Below, piece after piece: positions 52,225-60,998 of a DNA stretch of 64,000 nt. The stretch lies in contig AP017605.1 of NCBI GenBank assembly GCA_002356515.1, positions 5,875,020 through 5,939,019 on the forward strand, written 5' to 3'. Every line of letters begins with the position of its first letter. Positions within the stretch are counted from its first letter, which is position 1. This stretch comes from Mesorhizobium loti. Its GTDB lineage: Bacteria > Pseudomonadota > Alphaproteobacteria > Rhizobiales > Rhizobiaceae. The notes under the pieces were generated by a model. It worked only from the letters and a program-made list of their open reading frames with translations, had not been told where the DNA came from and ran no database searches. Both the position numbers and the translations under genes were made by a program.

Positions 52225-53031
52225 ATGGCCATCCAAATCGACATCACCCGATACAAGAACCTTGCCGTGGAGGCTCATGACGAGGGGGTTTGGGTCGTAA
52301 CGCTGAACCGCCCCACCAAACGCAATGCGCTGGATGCCGACACGATCGAGGAACTGGTCGACTTTTTTTCCACCGCGCCTCGCGCGGGTGTGCGCGCGAT
52401 TGTGCTGGCCGGGTCGGGGGACCATTTCTGCGCGGGACTCGACTTGATCGAACATCATCAAGCTGACCGCAGCCCGGCGGACTTCATGCATATTTGCCTG
52501 CGCTGGCACGAGGCCTTCAACAAAATGGAATATGGCGGCGTGCCGATCATAGCGGCGCTGCAGGGTGCCGTCGTCGGCGGTGGGCTGGAATTGGCGAGCG
52601 CCGCCCATATCCGGGTGATGGACAAGACAACCTATTTTGCACTGCCTGAAGGCCAGCGCGGGCTTTTCACCGGCGGCGGCGCAACGATCCGCGTCACCGA
52701 TCTGGTGGGCAAGGCGCGCATGATCGACATGATGCTGACGGGCCGGGTGTATCAAGGGCAAGAAGCGGTCGATCTGGGGCTTGCGCAGTACATCGTCGAA
52801 GGCTCAAGTTTCGAGAAGGCCCTGGAACTCGCCCACAAAACAGCGCAGAACCTGCCCCTGTCCAACTTTGCGATCTGCTCCGCTGTGAGCCATATGCAGA
52901 ATATGTCCGCGCTGGATGCCGCTTACGCCGAGGCTGTCGTCGCGGGTGTGGTGAACACCCAGCCGGAAGCACGTGCTCGGCTCGCCGCCTTCGCCGACAA
53001 AAGCGCGGCGCGTGTGCGGGCCAACTATTGA
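52225..53031 (+). CDS. dmdD: Methylthioacryloyl-CoA hydratase-like crotonase (DmdD)
   Basis: 268 residues of the crotonase fold. Oxyanion-hole segments [10 protein letters not shown] and [16 protein letters not shown], with two acidic residues Glu122 (GLELAS) and Glu142 (LPEGQRGLF) placed like the Glu pair used by DmdD and enoyl-CoA hydratases. DmdD hydrates methylthioacryloyl-CoA and hydrolyses it to acetaldehyde, CO2, methanethiol and CoA. It is the last gene of the cassette, 43 bases after dmdC. An ordinary enoyl-CoA hydratase is the alternative. Confidence 0.82.
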   Translation: MAIQIDITRYKNLAVEAHDEGVWVVTLNRPTKRNALDADTIEELVDFFSTAPRAGVRAIVLAGSGDHFCAGLDLIEHHQADRSPADFMHICLRWHEAFNKMEYGGVPIIAALQGAVVGGGLELASAAHIRVMDKTTYFALPEGQRGLFTGGGATIRVTDLVGKARMIDMMLTGRVYQGQEAVDLGLAQYIVEGSSFEKALELAHKTAQNLPLSNFAICSAVSHMQNMSALDAAYAEAVVAGVVNTQPEARARLAAFADKSAARVRANY

Positions 53032-53367
53032 TAGACGTCACGCCTGTCGATATTGAAAGCCTGCACGGAGCGTCTTGCGGCGCCCTGAGAAACGCATTTC
53101 CCGGCGATGAAAAAGTTGACGCACTGAAGGAACGCGCCGTTCCGCAGAGTTCCGCGCCGCTGATGCTCGAGGGTCAGCTTCTCGCAGATGCGGCGTGAAT
53201 TTCCGATAGGGTCAAATGGCAACCGACTGTTGAGGTCGATACCGTCGGTAGGGAAAAGCCGTGCGCATGGGCCGCCTGGCAGCCTGCGACGAGGTGTATC
53301 GTCGTTGTGAAGCGTTGAATTCGTCTCTGCCTTTGGCCTTTCGGTGGTTAGGATAGCGCGTCCTGTC
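53032..53367. other. Intergenic region after the dmd operon
   Basis: 336 bases between dmdD and the convergent ketopantoate reductase-like gene. No clear terminator with a T run and no gene recognised. A 65-codon frame on the minus strand (53025-53222) lacks family resemblance. This is a likely boundary between the accessory segment and the core chromosome. Confidence 0.4.
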
Positions 53368-54348
53368 TTAGGAATAGCAGCCGCGCTCCACCGCCAGCCT
53401 CTTAACCAGTGCCGACACCGTGTCGATAGCCGGTGTCGGTTTGCCGGTCAGCCTTCCAAGTTCCTGCACCGCACTGACCAGCGCGTCGATTTCCATCGGC
53501 CGCCCGCGTTCCAGGTCCTGCAGCATCGAGGTCTTGTGCTCGCCGACATCGCCGGCCCCCTTGATGCGGCGGTCCACCCCGATCGGAAAACGCACGCCGA
53601 GGCTTTCGCCGATCGCTTGCGCCTCCAGCATCATGGTGCGGGCCAGCGTGCGAGTGCCTTCGTCGGCGACAATTGCGGCCAGCGTGGAGCCGGTCAGCGC
53701 CGAGATCGGGTTGAAGGAGAGGTTGCCCCACAGCTTCACCCAGATTTCGCTGCGGATATCCTCGCGCACCGGCGCTTGCAGGCCGGCCTTGACCATTTCC
53801 TCGGCCAGTTGCGTCACCCGTTCGCTGCGTTCGCCCGAGGGTTCGCCGAGCGAGAAGCGCTTGCCCTCGACATGGCGGATGAGGCCGGGCGCGTCGACCT
53901 CGACGGCGGGATAGACGACAGAGCCGATGACGCGCTGCGGCCCGATCCGCTGCCAGATCGCGCCGCCGGGATCGACAGCGCTCAGCCTGGTGCCTTCGAG
54001 TTGCCCGCCGACGCCGTGGAAATACCACCAGGGCACGCCGTTCTGCATGGTGACGACAGAAGTGTGGTCGCCGAGCAGCGGTGCGATCTGGTCAAGGGCC
54101 GAGGTGAGGGAATGGGCCTTCAGCGCCAGCACGACATAATCCTGGGCGCCAAGTTCGTCGGCCTTGGCGGCGGCTCTCACCGGCGCCACCGATTCCTCAC
54201 CGTCTTCGATCAGGCGCAGGCCATTAGCCCGGATCGCTTCGAGATGGGCGCCGCGCGCGACGATCGACAGGTCGGTGCGGCCGGCGATCGCCAGTCTGGC
54301 GGCGAGATAGCCGCCGATCGCGCCGGCGCCGAAAATGGTGATCTTCAT
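53368..54348 (-). CDS. panE: 2-dehydropantoate 2-reductase family protein
   Basis: 326 residues from ATG complementary to 54346-54348; a TTG two codons upstream is also possible. NADP motif ITIFGAGAIGGYLAARL at the N-terminus, catalytic Lys region near LSEIWVKLWGNLSFNPIS (the Lys-Leu-x-x-Asn pattern), and the C-terminal ApbA helical domain with KTSMLQDLERGRPMEIDAL. PanE reduces ketopantoate in coenzyme A synthesis, but rhizobia carry several paralogues, so another 2-ketoacid may be the substrate. It starts two bases after the stop of the upstream acyl-CoA ligase gene, so they form one transcription unit. Confidence 0.85.
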   Translation of the reverse strand: MKITIFGAGAIGGYLAARLAIAGRTDLSIVARGAHLEAIRANGLRLIEDGEESVAPVRAAAKADELGAQDYVVLALKAHSLTSALDQIAPLLGDHTSVVTMQNGVPWWYFHGVGGQLEGTRLSAVDPGGAIWQRIGPQRVIGSVVYPAVEVDAPGLIRHVEGKRFSLGEPSGERSERVTQLAEEMVKAGLQAPVREDIRSEIWVKLWGNLSFNPISALTGSTLAAIVADEGTRTLARTMMLEAQAIGESLGVRFPIGVDRRIKGAGDVGEHKTSMLQDLERGRPMEIDALVSAVQELGRLTGKPTPAIDTVSALVKRLAVERGCYS

Positions 54349-54350
54349 CG

Positions 54351-55877
54351 TCAAAGCCCAAGTTTGGCGGCAAGGCCGATGCGCTGCAGCTTGCCCGTCG
54401 CGCCCTTGGGGATTTCGTCCAGGATCAGCACCTTGCGCGGCACCTTGAAGTCGGCGAGCCGCGTCGCAGCGTGAGCGCGGATGTCGCCTTCGCTGGCGCT
54501 CATGCCTTCGCGCAGCACCACGGCGGCCGCCACCTCCTCGCCGAGCTTGTCATGCGGCATGGCGAAGGTGACGACCTGCGCCACCGCCGGATGGTCCATC
54601 AGCACGTCGTCGACCTCGAGCGGCGAGATCTTTTCGCCGCCGCGGTTGATGATCTCCTTCAGCCGGCCGGTGACCCTGAGATAGCCATCTTCGTCGAGCA
54701 CGCCCTGGTCGCCGGTGTGGAACCAGCCATGCGCGAAGGCCGTGGCGTTGGCCTCCGGGTTCTTTTCATAGCCGGCCGTGACATTGGGTCCGCGAATGAC
54801 GATCTCGCCGGTCTCGCCGGCTGTCAGCAGCCGGCCGTCTGGCGCCATCACCGCCACCTCTGGTCCGGCGCCGGCGCCGACGCTGCCCGGCTTGCGCTGG
54901 CCCGGCGGCAACCGGTTCGACGCCATCTGGTGCGCGGCCTCGGTCATCCCGTAGGATTCGATGACCGGACAGCCGAAGGTCGCTTCCAGCTCCGCCATCA
55001 CTTGCGCCGGCAGCGACGCCGAGGACGAGCGGATGAAGCGCAGGCGTGCCGCCGCCAGCACTTCGGCATTGCGCGCCGCCCGCGGCAGGATCGCCTGGTG
55101 CATGGTCGGCACCGCCGTGTACCAGCTCGGTTTGGCGTCGCCCAGCCACTGGAAGAACCGCAGCGCGTTGAAGCCCGGCGTGCAGTAGATGCTGCCGCCC
55201 GCAGCCAGCGACGACAGGACCGCCGCGATCAGGCCATGGATGTGGAACAGCGGCATGATGTTGAGGCAGCGGTCATCGGCGGTCAGGCCGAGCGTCGCGC
55301 CGATATGAGCTGCCGAGGCGGCGATGTTGGCATGGCTGAGCGGCACCAGTTTTGGCCGCGATGTCGTGCCCGACGTGTGCAGCAGCAGCGCGATGTCGCC
55401 ATCCCCTGCCATGTCAGGCGCCGCCTGTGGGCCGATCGGTGCGCCCTCGATGGTGAAACTGCCGGCAGGCGTATCGGGTTGCGCGACGAGCCTGAGCACG
55501 CCGATGCCGAGCCGTTCGGCCACCGCCGCGGCCGGCCCGGTCTCGGTTTCCGCGACAAGGATCGCCTTGGCGCCGATGTCGGTGAGGTAGAAATCGAGCT
55601 CGTCGGCGCGGTAAGCGGGATTGAGCGGCGCCGTTGAGGCAGTGGCCGCCACAGCGACGAAGGCTGTGGCCATCTCCGGCCCGTTCGGCAGCACGATCGC
55701 CATCCGGTCGCCCTTGCCGATGCCGAGCGCATGCAGCCGCTCGGCCGTGGCCTTGATCAGGGCGCGCAGCCCGCCATGGGTCAGTGTTGCCCTGTCGGGC
55801 GCCAGGATCGCCGGCGCGTCATCGTCGCCGGCGGCGAGACGGCGGGAAAGTCCTTGCGAATTTGCTTTGCTGGTCAT
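54351..55877 (-). CDS. Acyl-CoA synthetase / AMP-dependent ligase (oxalate-CoA-ligase-like)
   Basis: 508 residues from ATG complementary to 55875-55877; a GTG two codons upstream is also possible. Adenylate-forming enzyme: LLHTSGTTSRPKLVPLSH near 167, SYGMTEAAHQMASN, the A8 region GYLRVTGRLKEIINRGGEK, and the C-terminal Lys in PKGATGKLQRIG. The pattern GMTEAAHQM is close to oxalyl-CoA synthetases and small-acid CoA ligases. The real substrate is unknown. It is followed directly by the panE-like gene. Confidence 0.83.
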   Translation of the reverse strand: MTSKANSQGLSRRLAAGDDDAPAILAPDRATLTHGGLRALIKATAERLHALGIGKGDRMAIVLPNGPEMATAFVAVAATASTAPLNPAYRADELDFYLTDIGAKAILVAETETGPAAAVAERLGIGVLRLVAQPDTPAGSFTIEGAPIGPQAAPDMAGDGDIALLLHTSGTTSRPKLVPLSHANIAASAAHIGATLGLTADDRCLNIMPLFHIHGLIAAVLSSLAAGGSIYCTPGFNALRFFQWLGDAKPSWYTAVPTMHQAILPRAARNAEVLAAARLRFIRSSSASLPAQVMAELEATFGCPVIESYGMTEAAHQMASNRLPPGQRKPGSVGAGAGPEVAVMAPDGRLLTAGETGEIVIRGPNVTAGYEKNPEANATAFAHGWFHTGDQGVLDEDGYLRVTGRLKEIINRGGEKISPLEVDDVLMDHPAVAQVVTFAMPHDKLGEEVAAAVVLREGMSASEGDIRAHAATRLADFKVPRKVLILDEIPKGATGKLQRIGLAAKLGL

Positions 55878-55943
55878 GGTCACCGACTATCGTTCCAATC
55901 CGTTAAAATAAGCCGCGACACACAGATGCGATGCAGCCGGCCA

Positions 55944-57530
55944 TCAATATCCTAGCGCCATCCCGTCCTTGCGCGGGTCGGAGGCGCCGGTGAGCGTGCC
56001 CTTTTCCCAGTCGATCAGCACCGCCTGGCCGCCGCCAAGCGGCTGATGCGGCTCGACGACGCGATGGCCGCGCTTGCGCAAGCCTTCGACCGCCGCGGCG
56101 GGAACGCTGCGCTCCGCCTCCACGGTGTCATCATTGTAGAACACACGCGGCGCATCCAGCGCCTGCTGCGGGTCCATGCCGAAGTCGATCATGTTGGTCA
56201 GAAGGTGGACATGGCCGAACGGCTGGTAGCCGCCGCCCATGACGCCGAACGGCATCACCACGCGGCCGTTCTTCGTCGCCATGCCAGGCATGATCGTGTG
56301 CATCGGCCGCTTGCCGGGCGCAATCGCGTTCGGATGCGCCGGGTCGAGGCGGAAGCTCGAGCCACGGTTCTGCAGCACAACACCGGTCTTCGGAGCGACG
56401 ACGCCGCTGCCGAAGGAATAATAGGTCGAGTTGATGAAGGAGACCGCATTGCGGTCGCGGTCGACGATCGAGATGTAGACCGTGTCGCTGCCGGGCAGTT
56501 CCAGGCGCGGCAGATGCGTCATGGCGCGGTCGCGATGGATTTCGGCGCGCAGCCGGTCGGCATAGGCACCGGACAGGAGCTGTTTCACCGGCACCGGGAC
56601 ATGGTCCTGGTCGCCGATGAAGCGGTCGCGGTCCTGATAGGCCAGCCGCCCGGCCTCGATCTCCAGATGCAGGCGCTCGGCGCCATTGGGGTCAAGGCCG
56701 CCGAGCTTGAAGCCGGACAGCACGTTCAACATCAAAAGCGCCGTCAGCCCCTGATTGTTCGGCGGCATCTGGTGGATGTCATGGCCGCCATAGGTGGTGC
56801 TGACCGGCGCCACATAGTCGCCCTTGGTCGCGGCGAAATCCTCTTGGCTATGCAGCCCGCCCAATTCCCTGAGCCGGCGCACCATGTCGTCGGCGACAGC
56901 GCCTTCGTAGAAGCCGGCGCGACCCTGTTTGGCGATTATCCGCAAGGTGGCGGCGAGTTCCGGCTGGCGGTGGACCTCCCCCGCCCGTGGCGCCTTGCCG
57001 CCGGGCAGGAAGATGCGCGCGGCGTGTTCGTCGGCGGTAAGGTCGATCTCCGGGTCCGCCCAGTCGAAGGCGACGCGATCATGCACGACATAGCCGTTCT
57101 CGGCATAGTGAATGGCGGGTGCCAGCACCTCGGCAAGGTCCTTGCTGCCATGGTCCTCGAGCAGCCGGCACCATGCGTCGATGGCGCCCGGCACCGTCAC
57201 TGCGTGCGATCCCTGCTTGGGAAGCTCGCTGAAACCCCTGTCCAGATACCAGTCCACGGTCGCTGCCGCCGGCGCGCGGCCAGAGCCGTTGAAGGCCAGC
57301 ACGTCCCCTTGTCCCGACTGGCAGTAGAGCACGAAGCAGTCGCCGCCGATGCCGGTCGATTGCGGCTCGACCACGCCCTGCACAGCGGCGGCGCAGACCG
57401 CCGCGTCCATGGCATTGCCGCCAGCGCGCAGCATCTCGATCGCCGCCAGCGTCGACAGCGGGTGCGATGTAGCGGCGACCGCTTCCGTGGCGCGAACCGG
57501 CGAGCGGCCGGGAAACTGGAAATCACGCAT
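55944..57530 (-). CDS. ggt: Gamma-glutamyltransferase family protein
   Basis: 528 residues from ATG complementary to 57528-57530; a TTG four codons upstream is also possible. Ntn-hydrolase of the GGT family: substrate-binding Arg region ATSHPLSTLAAIEMLRAGGNAMDA (first part ATSHPLSTLAAIEM), GIGGDCFVLY, and the autocleavage/nucleophile site at the Thr of SDTVYISIVDRD (normally TTH). GGMM-type loop is seen as VMGGGYQPFGHV. There is no signal peptide, so it may be cytoplasmic. It follows the amino acid transporter genes on the same strand and could process gamma-glutamyl compounds they import. Confidence 0.85.
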   Translation of the reverse strand: MRDFQFPGRSPVRATEAVAATSHPLSTLAAIEMLRAGGNAMDAAVCAAAVQGVVEPQSTGIGGDCFVLYCQSGQGDVLAFNGSGRAPAAATVDWYLDRGFSELPKQGSHAVTVPGAIDAWCRLLEDHGSKDLAEVLAPAIHYAENGYVVHDRVAFDWADPEIDLTADEHAARIFLPGGKAPRAGEVHRQPELAATLRIIAKQGRAGFYEGAVADDMVRRLRELGGLHSQEDFAATKGDYVAPVSTTYGGHDIHQMPPNNQGLTALLMLNVLSGFKLGGLDPNGAERLHLEIEAGRLAYQDRDRFIGDQDHVPVPVKQLLSGAYADRLRAEIHRDRAMTHLPRLELPGSDTVYISIVDRDRNAVSFINSTYYSFGSGVVAPKTGVVLQNRGSSFRLDPAHPNAIAPGKRPMHTIMPGMATKNGRVVMPFGVMGGGYQPFGHVHLLTNMIDFGMDPQQALDAPRVFYNDDTVEAERSVPAAAVEGLRKRGHRVVEPHQPLGGGQAVLIDWEKGTLTGASDPRKDGMALGY

Positions 57531-57662
57531 TCTGTTTTTCAATCCCTTGGTCTGATGGATGCGACGTTGCCGCCATCGCTTGATGCGACATGGCAGCGCG
57601 TCCCTCGGCTTTTCGACAGCGGCGCATGCCGCCAGATCTCCTCGTCATGACACCGGCACTTT

Positions 57663-58355
57663 TCATGCGCGGACCCGGTAGGGCGTCAGCCGCGTTTCCA
57701 GCGCGTTCAGCGCCGAAATGATTGCGAAGTTGAGGGCCAGATAGATCGCACCGGCAGCCACAAAAACCTCCACGGCGCGATAGGTCTGCGAAATGAGCCC
57801 CTGCGCGATACCGGTGATCTCCATGAGCGTAATGATGGATGCAAGCGACGTGCCCTTGACCATCAGGATGATCTCGTTGGTGTAATTCGGGATCGCTTGA
57901 CGAAGGGCCAGCGGCAGCACGATTAGCCGCAGCGTCAGCAGCTTCGACATGCCGGAGGCTGTAGCGGCCTCGGTCAATCCTCGCGGCACGGCCTTGATCG
58001 CGCCGCGCAGGATTTCACTTCCATAAGCTGCTTCATTGAGACTGAGCGCCACGATGGCGCACCAGTGCGGCTCGCGGAACAGCCACCAGATTCCGATCGC
58101 CTGGAGCGACGGGCGAAACTGGCCGAGACCATAGTAGATGAGGAATATCTGTACCAGCAGGGGCGTTCCGCGAAAGACTGCAACGAAGGCACGGATGGGC
58201 CATATCACGATGCGGCGATTTCCCTGTTGGGCGAGCGCCAGCAGCAATGCCAAAAAGAAGCCGATGACCATCGAGGCTGTTGTAAGCAGCAGTGTCAATG
58301 GCAGGCCAGCAAGCAGGACGGGAATGATCTCGAGAAAGAAGGCGAAGTCGATCAC
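57663..58355 (-). CDS. Polar amino acid ABC transporter permease (HisM/ArtM type)
   Basis: 230 residues, five to six membrane segments, with the permease loop EAATASGMSKLLTLRLIVLPLALRQ (first part EAATASGMSKLLTL). It overlaps the upstream permease gene by four bases. Together with the other permease and the binding protein it forms an inner-membrane importer of the histidine/lysine/arginine/ornithine class. Confidence 0.9.
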   Translation of the reverse strand: MIDFAFFLEIIPVLLAGLPLTLLLTTASMVIGFFLALLLALAQQGNRRIVIWPIRAFVAVFRGTPLLVQIFLIYYGLGQFRPSLQAIGIWWLFREPHWCAIVALSLNEAAYGSEILRGAIKAVPRGLTEAATASGMSKLLTLRLIVLPLALRQAIPNYTNEIILMVKGTSLASIITLMEITGIAQGLISQTYRAVEVFVAAGAIYLALNFAIISALNALETRLTPYRVRA

Positions 58356-59074
58356 GCGTGAACCATGCCTCTCCAGGCCCGCGCCTCGCTAAAACGGAAG
58401 ACGGAAGCGGTCACGACGGCGATGACGAAGTAGAGCGCGGCGGCGGCAATATAGAAGATGAAAGGTTCTCGTGTCGAACCCGCTCCGATCTGCGCCTGGC
58501 GCATCAGTTCGACGAGGCCAATGACGGAGATCAGCGCCGAGTCCTTCAGCACCAACTGCCAGACATTGCCGAGGCCCGGCAGCGCGTGGCGCATCAGTTG
58601 CGGCACGATGACAAGGCGCAACGATTGATATCGAGACAGGCCAAGCGCCTTGCAAGCCTCGAACTGGCCGCGATCCACGGCCTGGTAGGCACCGCGATAG
58701 ACTTCTCCCTGATAAGCCCCCGATATGATGCCGATCGCCAGGACACCGGTTGCAAACGTCGGCAGCCCGACGAAGCCATCGCTACCAAACAACGTGCCGA
58801 TCTGCGTCAGGGCGATGCTGCCGCCATAGTAGAGGAGATAGATCGTCAGCAAGTCTGGCACACCGCGAAATACAGTGCCGTAGACATGGGCGAGCCAGGC
58901 CGGGACGCGGCGGGAAGACAGGCGACCGGCCGCGGCCGTGGCGCCGAGGGCCGCACCGAGGATAAAGCCGAGAACGGACAGTGCAAGCGTGACACTGGAT
59001 GCGGCGAGCAGAGCTGCTCCCCAGCCGCCCTGCTGAAAACCCAAGATATGCATAATATTGGTCATGTAAGTCAT
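58352..59074 (-). CDS. Polar amino acid ABC transporter permease (HisQ/ArtQ type)
   Basis: 240 residues, six predicted membrane helices, permease loop EACKALGLSRYQSLRLVIVPQ (first part EACKALGLSRYQSL). It lies 65 bases downstream of the binding-protein gene and overlaps the second permease by four bases. No ATP-binding subunit is encoded in this cluster. Confidence 0.9.
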   Translation of the reverse strand: MTYMTNIMHILGFQQGGWGAALLAASSVTLALSVLGFILGAALGATAAAGRLSSRRVPAWLAHVYGTVFRGVPDLLTIYLLYYGGSIALTQIGTLFGSDGFVGLPTFATGVLAIGIISGAYQGEVYRGAYQAVDRGQFEACKALGLSRYQSLRLVIVPQLMRHALPGLGNVWQLVLKDSALISVIGLVELMRQAQIGAGSTREPFIFYIAAAALYFVIAVVTASVFRFSEARAWRGMVHA

Positions 59075-59139
59075 AGCCTTTCAGCGCGCTGCCCGACGCG
59101 GACGGCTCGCTCCGCCACGCCGGGCAGGTTCGCCCGCGC

Positions 59140-59991
59140 CTACTTCATCGGCGTCACATCGGTTTTCACCCATTTCTCCGAGATGCGCTTGATGGTGCCG
59201 TCGGCTATAGCCCCGTCGATTGCCGCATTGAGCATCTCCTTGAGCTTGGTATCTTCCTTGCGCAGCCCCGCACCGGTTCCACGACCGAAAAGGCCGCCCA
59301 CAAAGCCCGGTCCGGCAAGGGTGTAATCGGCAAATTCAGGTTTTGAGAGTGTCGCGGCGAGCGCCGTCCGCTGCGCGAAAAGAGCGTCGACGCGGCCGGC
59401 GGCGAGGTCGAGATCATGTTGCTCGGTGGTCTTGTACTCGCGGATTTCCACCGTGTCGCCGAAGTATTTCTTGACGAAATCGAGCATCATCGTGGCCGCC
59501 TGTACGCCGACCACCTTGCCTTTCAGCAGCGGCTTCAATTTCTCGATCGCGGCCTTGGAAGCAGCCTCGTCGTCAAGATTGAACTTCTCCGCGGAAACAC
59601 CGAGCTTGCCAAGCTCGCTGTCCTTGGCAACGGCGAATCCACCCGGATCGACCGCATAAGGCTGGGTGAAATCTATGGTTTCGAGCCGCTTCGGCGTGAT
59701 GAACATGCCGGCCATGATCACATCGAACTTGCCGACCTTCAGCGACGGAATAAGTCCGTCCCAGTCCTGGGCGATGATGGTGCATTTGACCTTCATCCGC
59801 TCGCAAAGATTGTTGGCGAGTTCGATCTCCAGTCCGTCGAGCTTGCCGTCCGCGTTGGTGAAGTTCCACGGAGCGTAGGCGCCCTCCGTGGCAATGGTTA
59901 TGGACTTGGGCGCATCTTCTGCCAACGCTGTGTGCATGAAGCCGAACATGCTGAGTGCGGCCGCGGCTACGGCCAAACGATTGAATTTCAT
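59140..59991 (-). CDS. Periplasmic polar amino acid-binding protein (HisJ/LAO family)
   Basis: 283 residues from ATG complementary to 59989-59991; an upstream in-frame start would only extend the leader. Signal peptide of about 23 residues ending HTALAED, then the type II binding fold with TIATEGAYAPWNFTNADGKL (first part TIATEGAYAPWNF), LDGLEIELANNLCERM, PSLKVGKFDVIMAGM, and the C-terminal domain with VEIREYKTTEQHDLDLAAGR. It delivers an amino acid such as lysine, arginine, ornithine or a derivative to the downstream permeases. Confidence 0.92.
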   Translation of the reverse strand: MKFNRLAVAAAALSMFGFMHTALAEDAPKSITIATEGAYAPWNFTNADGKLDGLEIELANNLCERMKVKCTIIAQDWDGLIPSLKVGKFDVIMAGMFITPKRLETIDFTQPYAVDPGGFAVAKDSELGKLGVSAEKFNLDDEAASKAAIEKLKPLLKGKVVGVQAATMMLDFVKKYFGDTVEIREYKTTEQHDLDLAAGRVDALFAQRTALAATLSKPEFADYTLAGPGFVGGLFGRGTGAGLRKEDTKLKEMLNAAIDGAIADGTIKRISEKWVKTDVTPMK

Positions 59992-60082
59992 TTGGTTCCC
60001 CTTTTTTTGATAGGCTGATTGAACTGTTCCCGCGCCCGGCCGCATTGCCGGTTCGAGGCCACTCCTGCCCGGCCGGCTTTCG

Positions 60083-60745
60083 TCACCGGCTGGGACTCAC
60101 GAACTCGGCCAGCAGCGGCGCTGTGCCGAGAACATGTTCCTGCATCACCTGTTCCGCGTGATGTGCGTCGCCGGAGCGCAAGGCAGCGATTACGGCGGCA
60201 TGCTCCTCGCGCGCGGAAAGCGGTTTGTTACAATCGTCGAACCAGATGCGCATGTAAGGCTCGATGACCACATGCAGCGCCGATATCTGGTGGATCAGCT
60301 TGGGCCTCTGGCTCAACGCACAGATGCGGCCATGGAATTCCTGGTGGCGGACGACCCAGTCGCCGCCGCCGCTCTGGCCCGCACGCTCCATGCGCTCGAG
60401 CAGGCGGTCGAGTTCCTCGAACTCCTCGTCGTCGATCCGGGGCACCGCCAGCCTGACGGCGAGTCCCTCCAGAACCGAGCGAATCTCGAAAATCTCGAAA
60501 AGTTCATCGACAGTGAGGCCCGCGACCACGCATCCCCGATTAGGACGAAGGACCACCAGCCCGTCGGAGGCCAGGCGCCGAAAGGCTTCCCTCACCGGCA
60601 TGCGGCTCATGCCGATCTCGGCGGCAATCTCCTCGGGAATGAGCCTGTCGCCCGGTTTGTAGCGGCCGAGGCGAAGGGCTCTCTGAACGTGATTGTACGC
60701 CTCTACTTCCGCAGTGGCGGACATCTCTGGAAAGTTCGTCGCCAT
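60083..60745 (-). CDS. GntR family transcriptional regulator (FCD/FadR subfamily)
   Basis: 220 residues. N-terminal winged HTH at about 14-78 (LGRYKPGDRLIPEEIAAEIGMSRMPVREAF) and a C-terminal FCD all-helical ligand domain at about 85-210, with metal-binding type residues in FHGRICALS and SAREEHAAVIAAL. It lies directly upstream of the amino acid transporter genes on the same strand and probably regulates them. A GTATC-cac-GTATC repeat just upstream of its own start may be its operator. Confidence 0.88.
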   Translation of the reverse strand: MATNFPEMSATAEVEAYNHVQRALRLGRYKPGDRLIPEEIAAEIGMSRMPVREAFRRLASDGLVVLRPNRGCVVAGLTVDELFEIFEIRSVLEGLAVRLAVPRIDDEEFEELDRLLERMERAGQSGGGDWVVRHQEFHGRICALSQRPKLIHQISALHVVIEPYMRIWFDDCNKPLSAREEHAAVIAALRSGDAHHAEQVMQEHVLGTAPLLAEFVSPSR

Positions 60746-60763
60746 GGGACCTCAAAAAGTATT

Positions 60764-60780
60764 TTTGTATCCACGTATCA
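60764..60780. promoter_or_regulatory. Direct GTATC repeat upstream of the GntR gene, candidate operator
   Basis: GTATC occurs twice with three bases between (near 60767-60779) in TTGTATCCACGTATCA, about 20 bases before the GntR start and within the likely promoter. FCD-type GntR proteins often bind GTAT/ATAC-containing sites upstream of their own genes. Confidence 0.35.
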
Positions 60781-60998
60781 TCAAAGCCGCATTTTGATGC
60801 ATCGTCAATACCCCGTGACGCACCGCGGCGGACCGGAGATCCGATGGGCTGGTTCGGACGTGAGGAAGGAACTGCAAGAACCCGGGCGACGTCTCGATCG
60901 GTCGCTTCCGGCTTCCGGAATCAAGGCCGTCCTCAATACGGGTAGCCACAGTATGTCAGCCGAATTGCCTTCCCACTCGTTTGGTGCAATCTGCTTTC

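Noticed and set aside
38788..53400. Second copy of the tRNA-His 3' end as attR of the element
   Set aside because: I looked for the CCAGCCAACGGTACCA sequence downstream and did not see it, so the far boundary of the island remains undefined.
56046..57650. 534-codon plus-strand open frame
   Set aside because: It is antisense to the gamma-glutamyltransferase gene.
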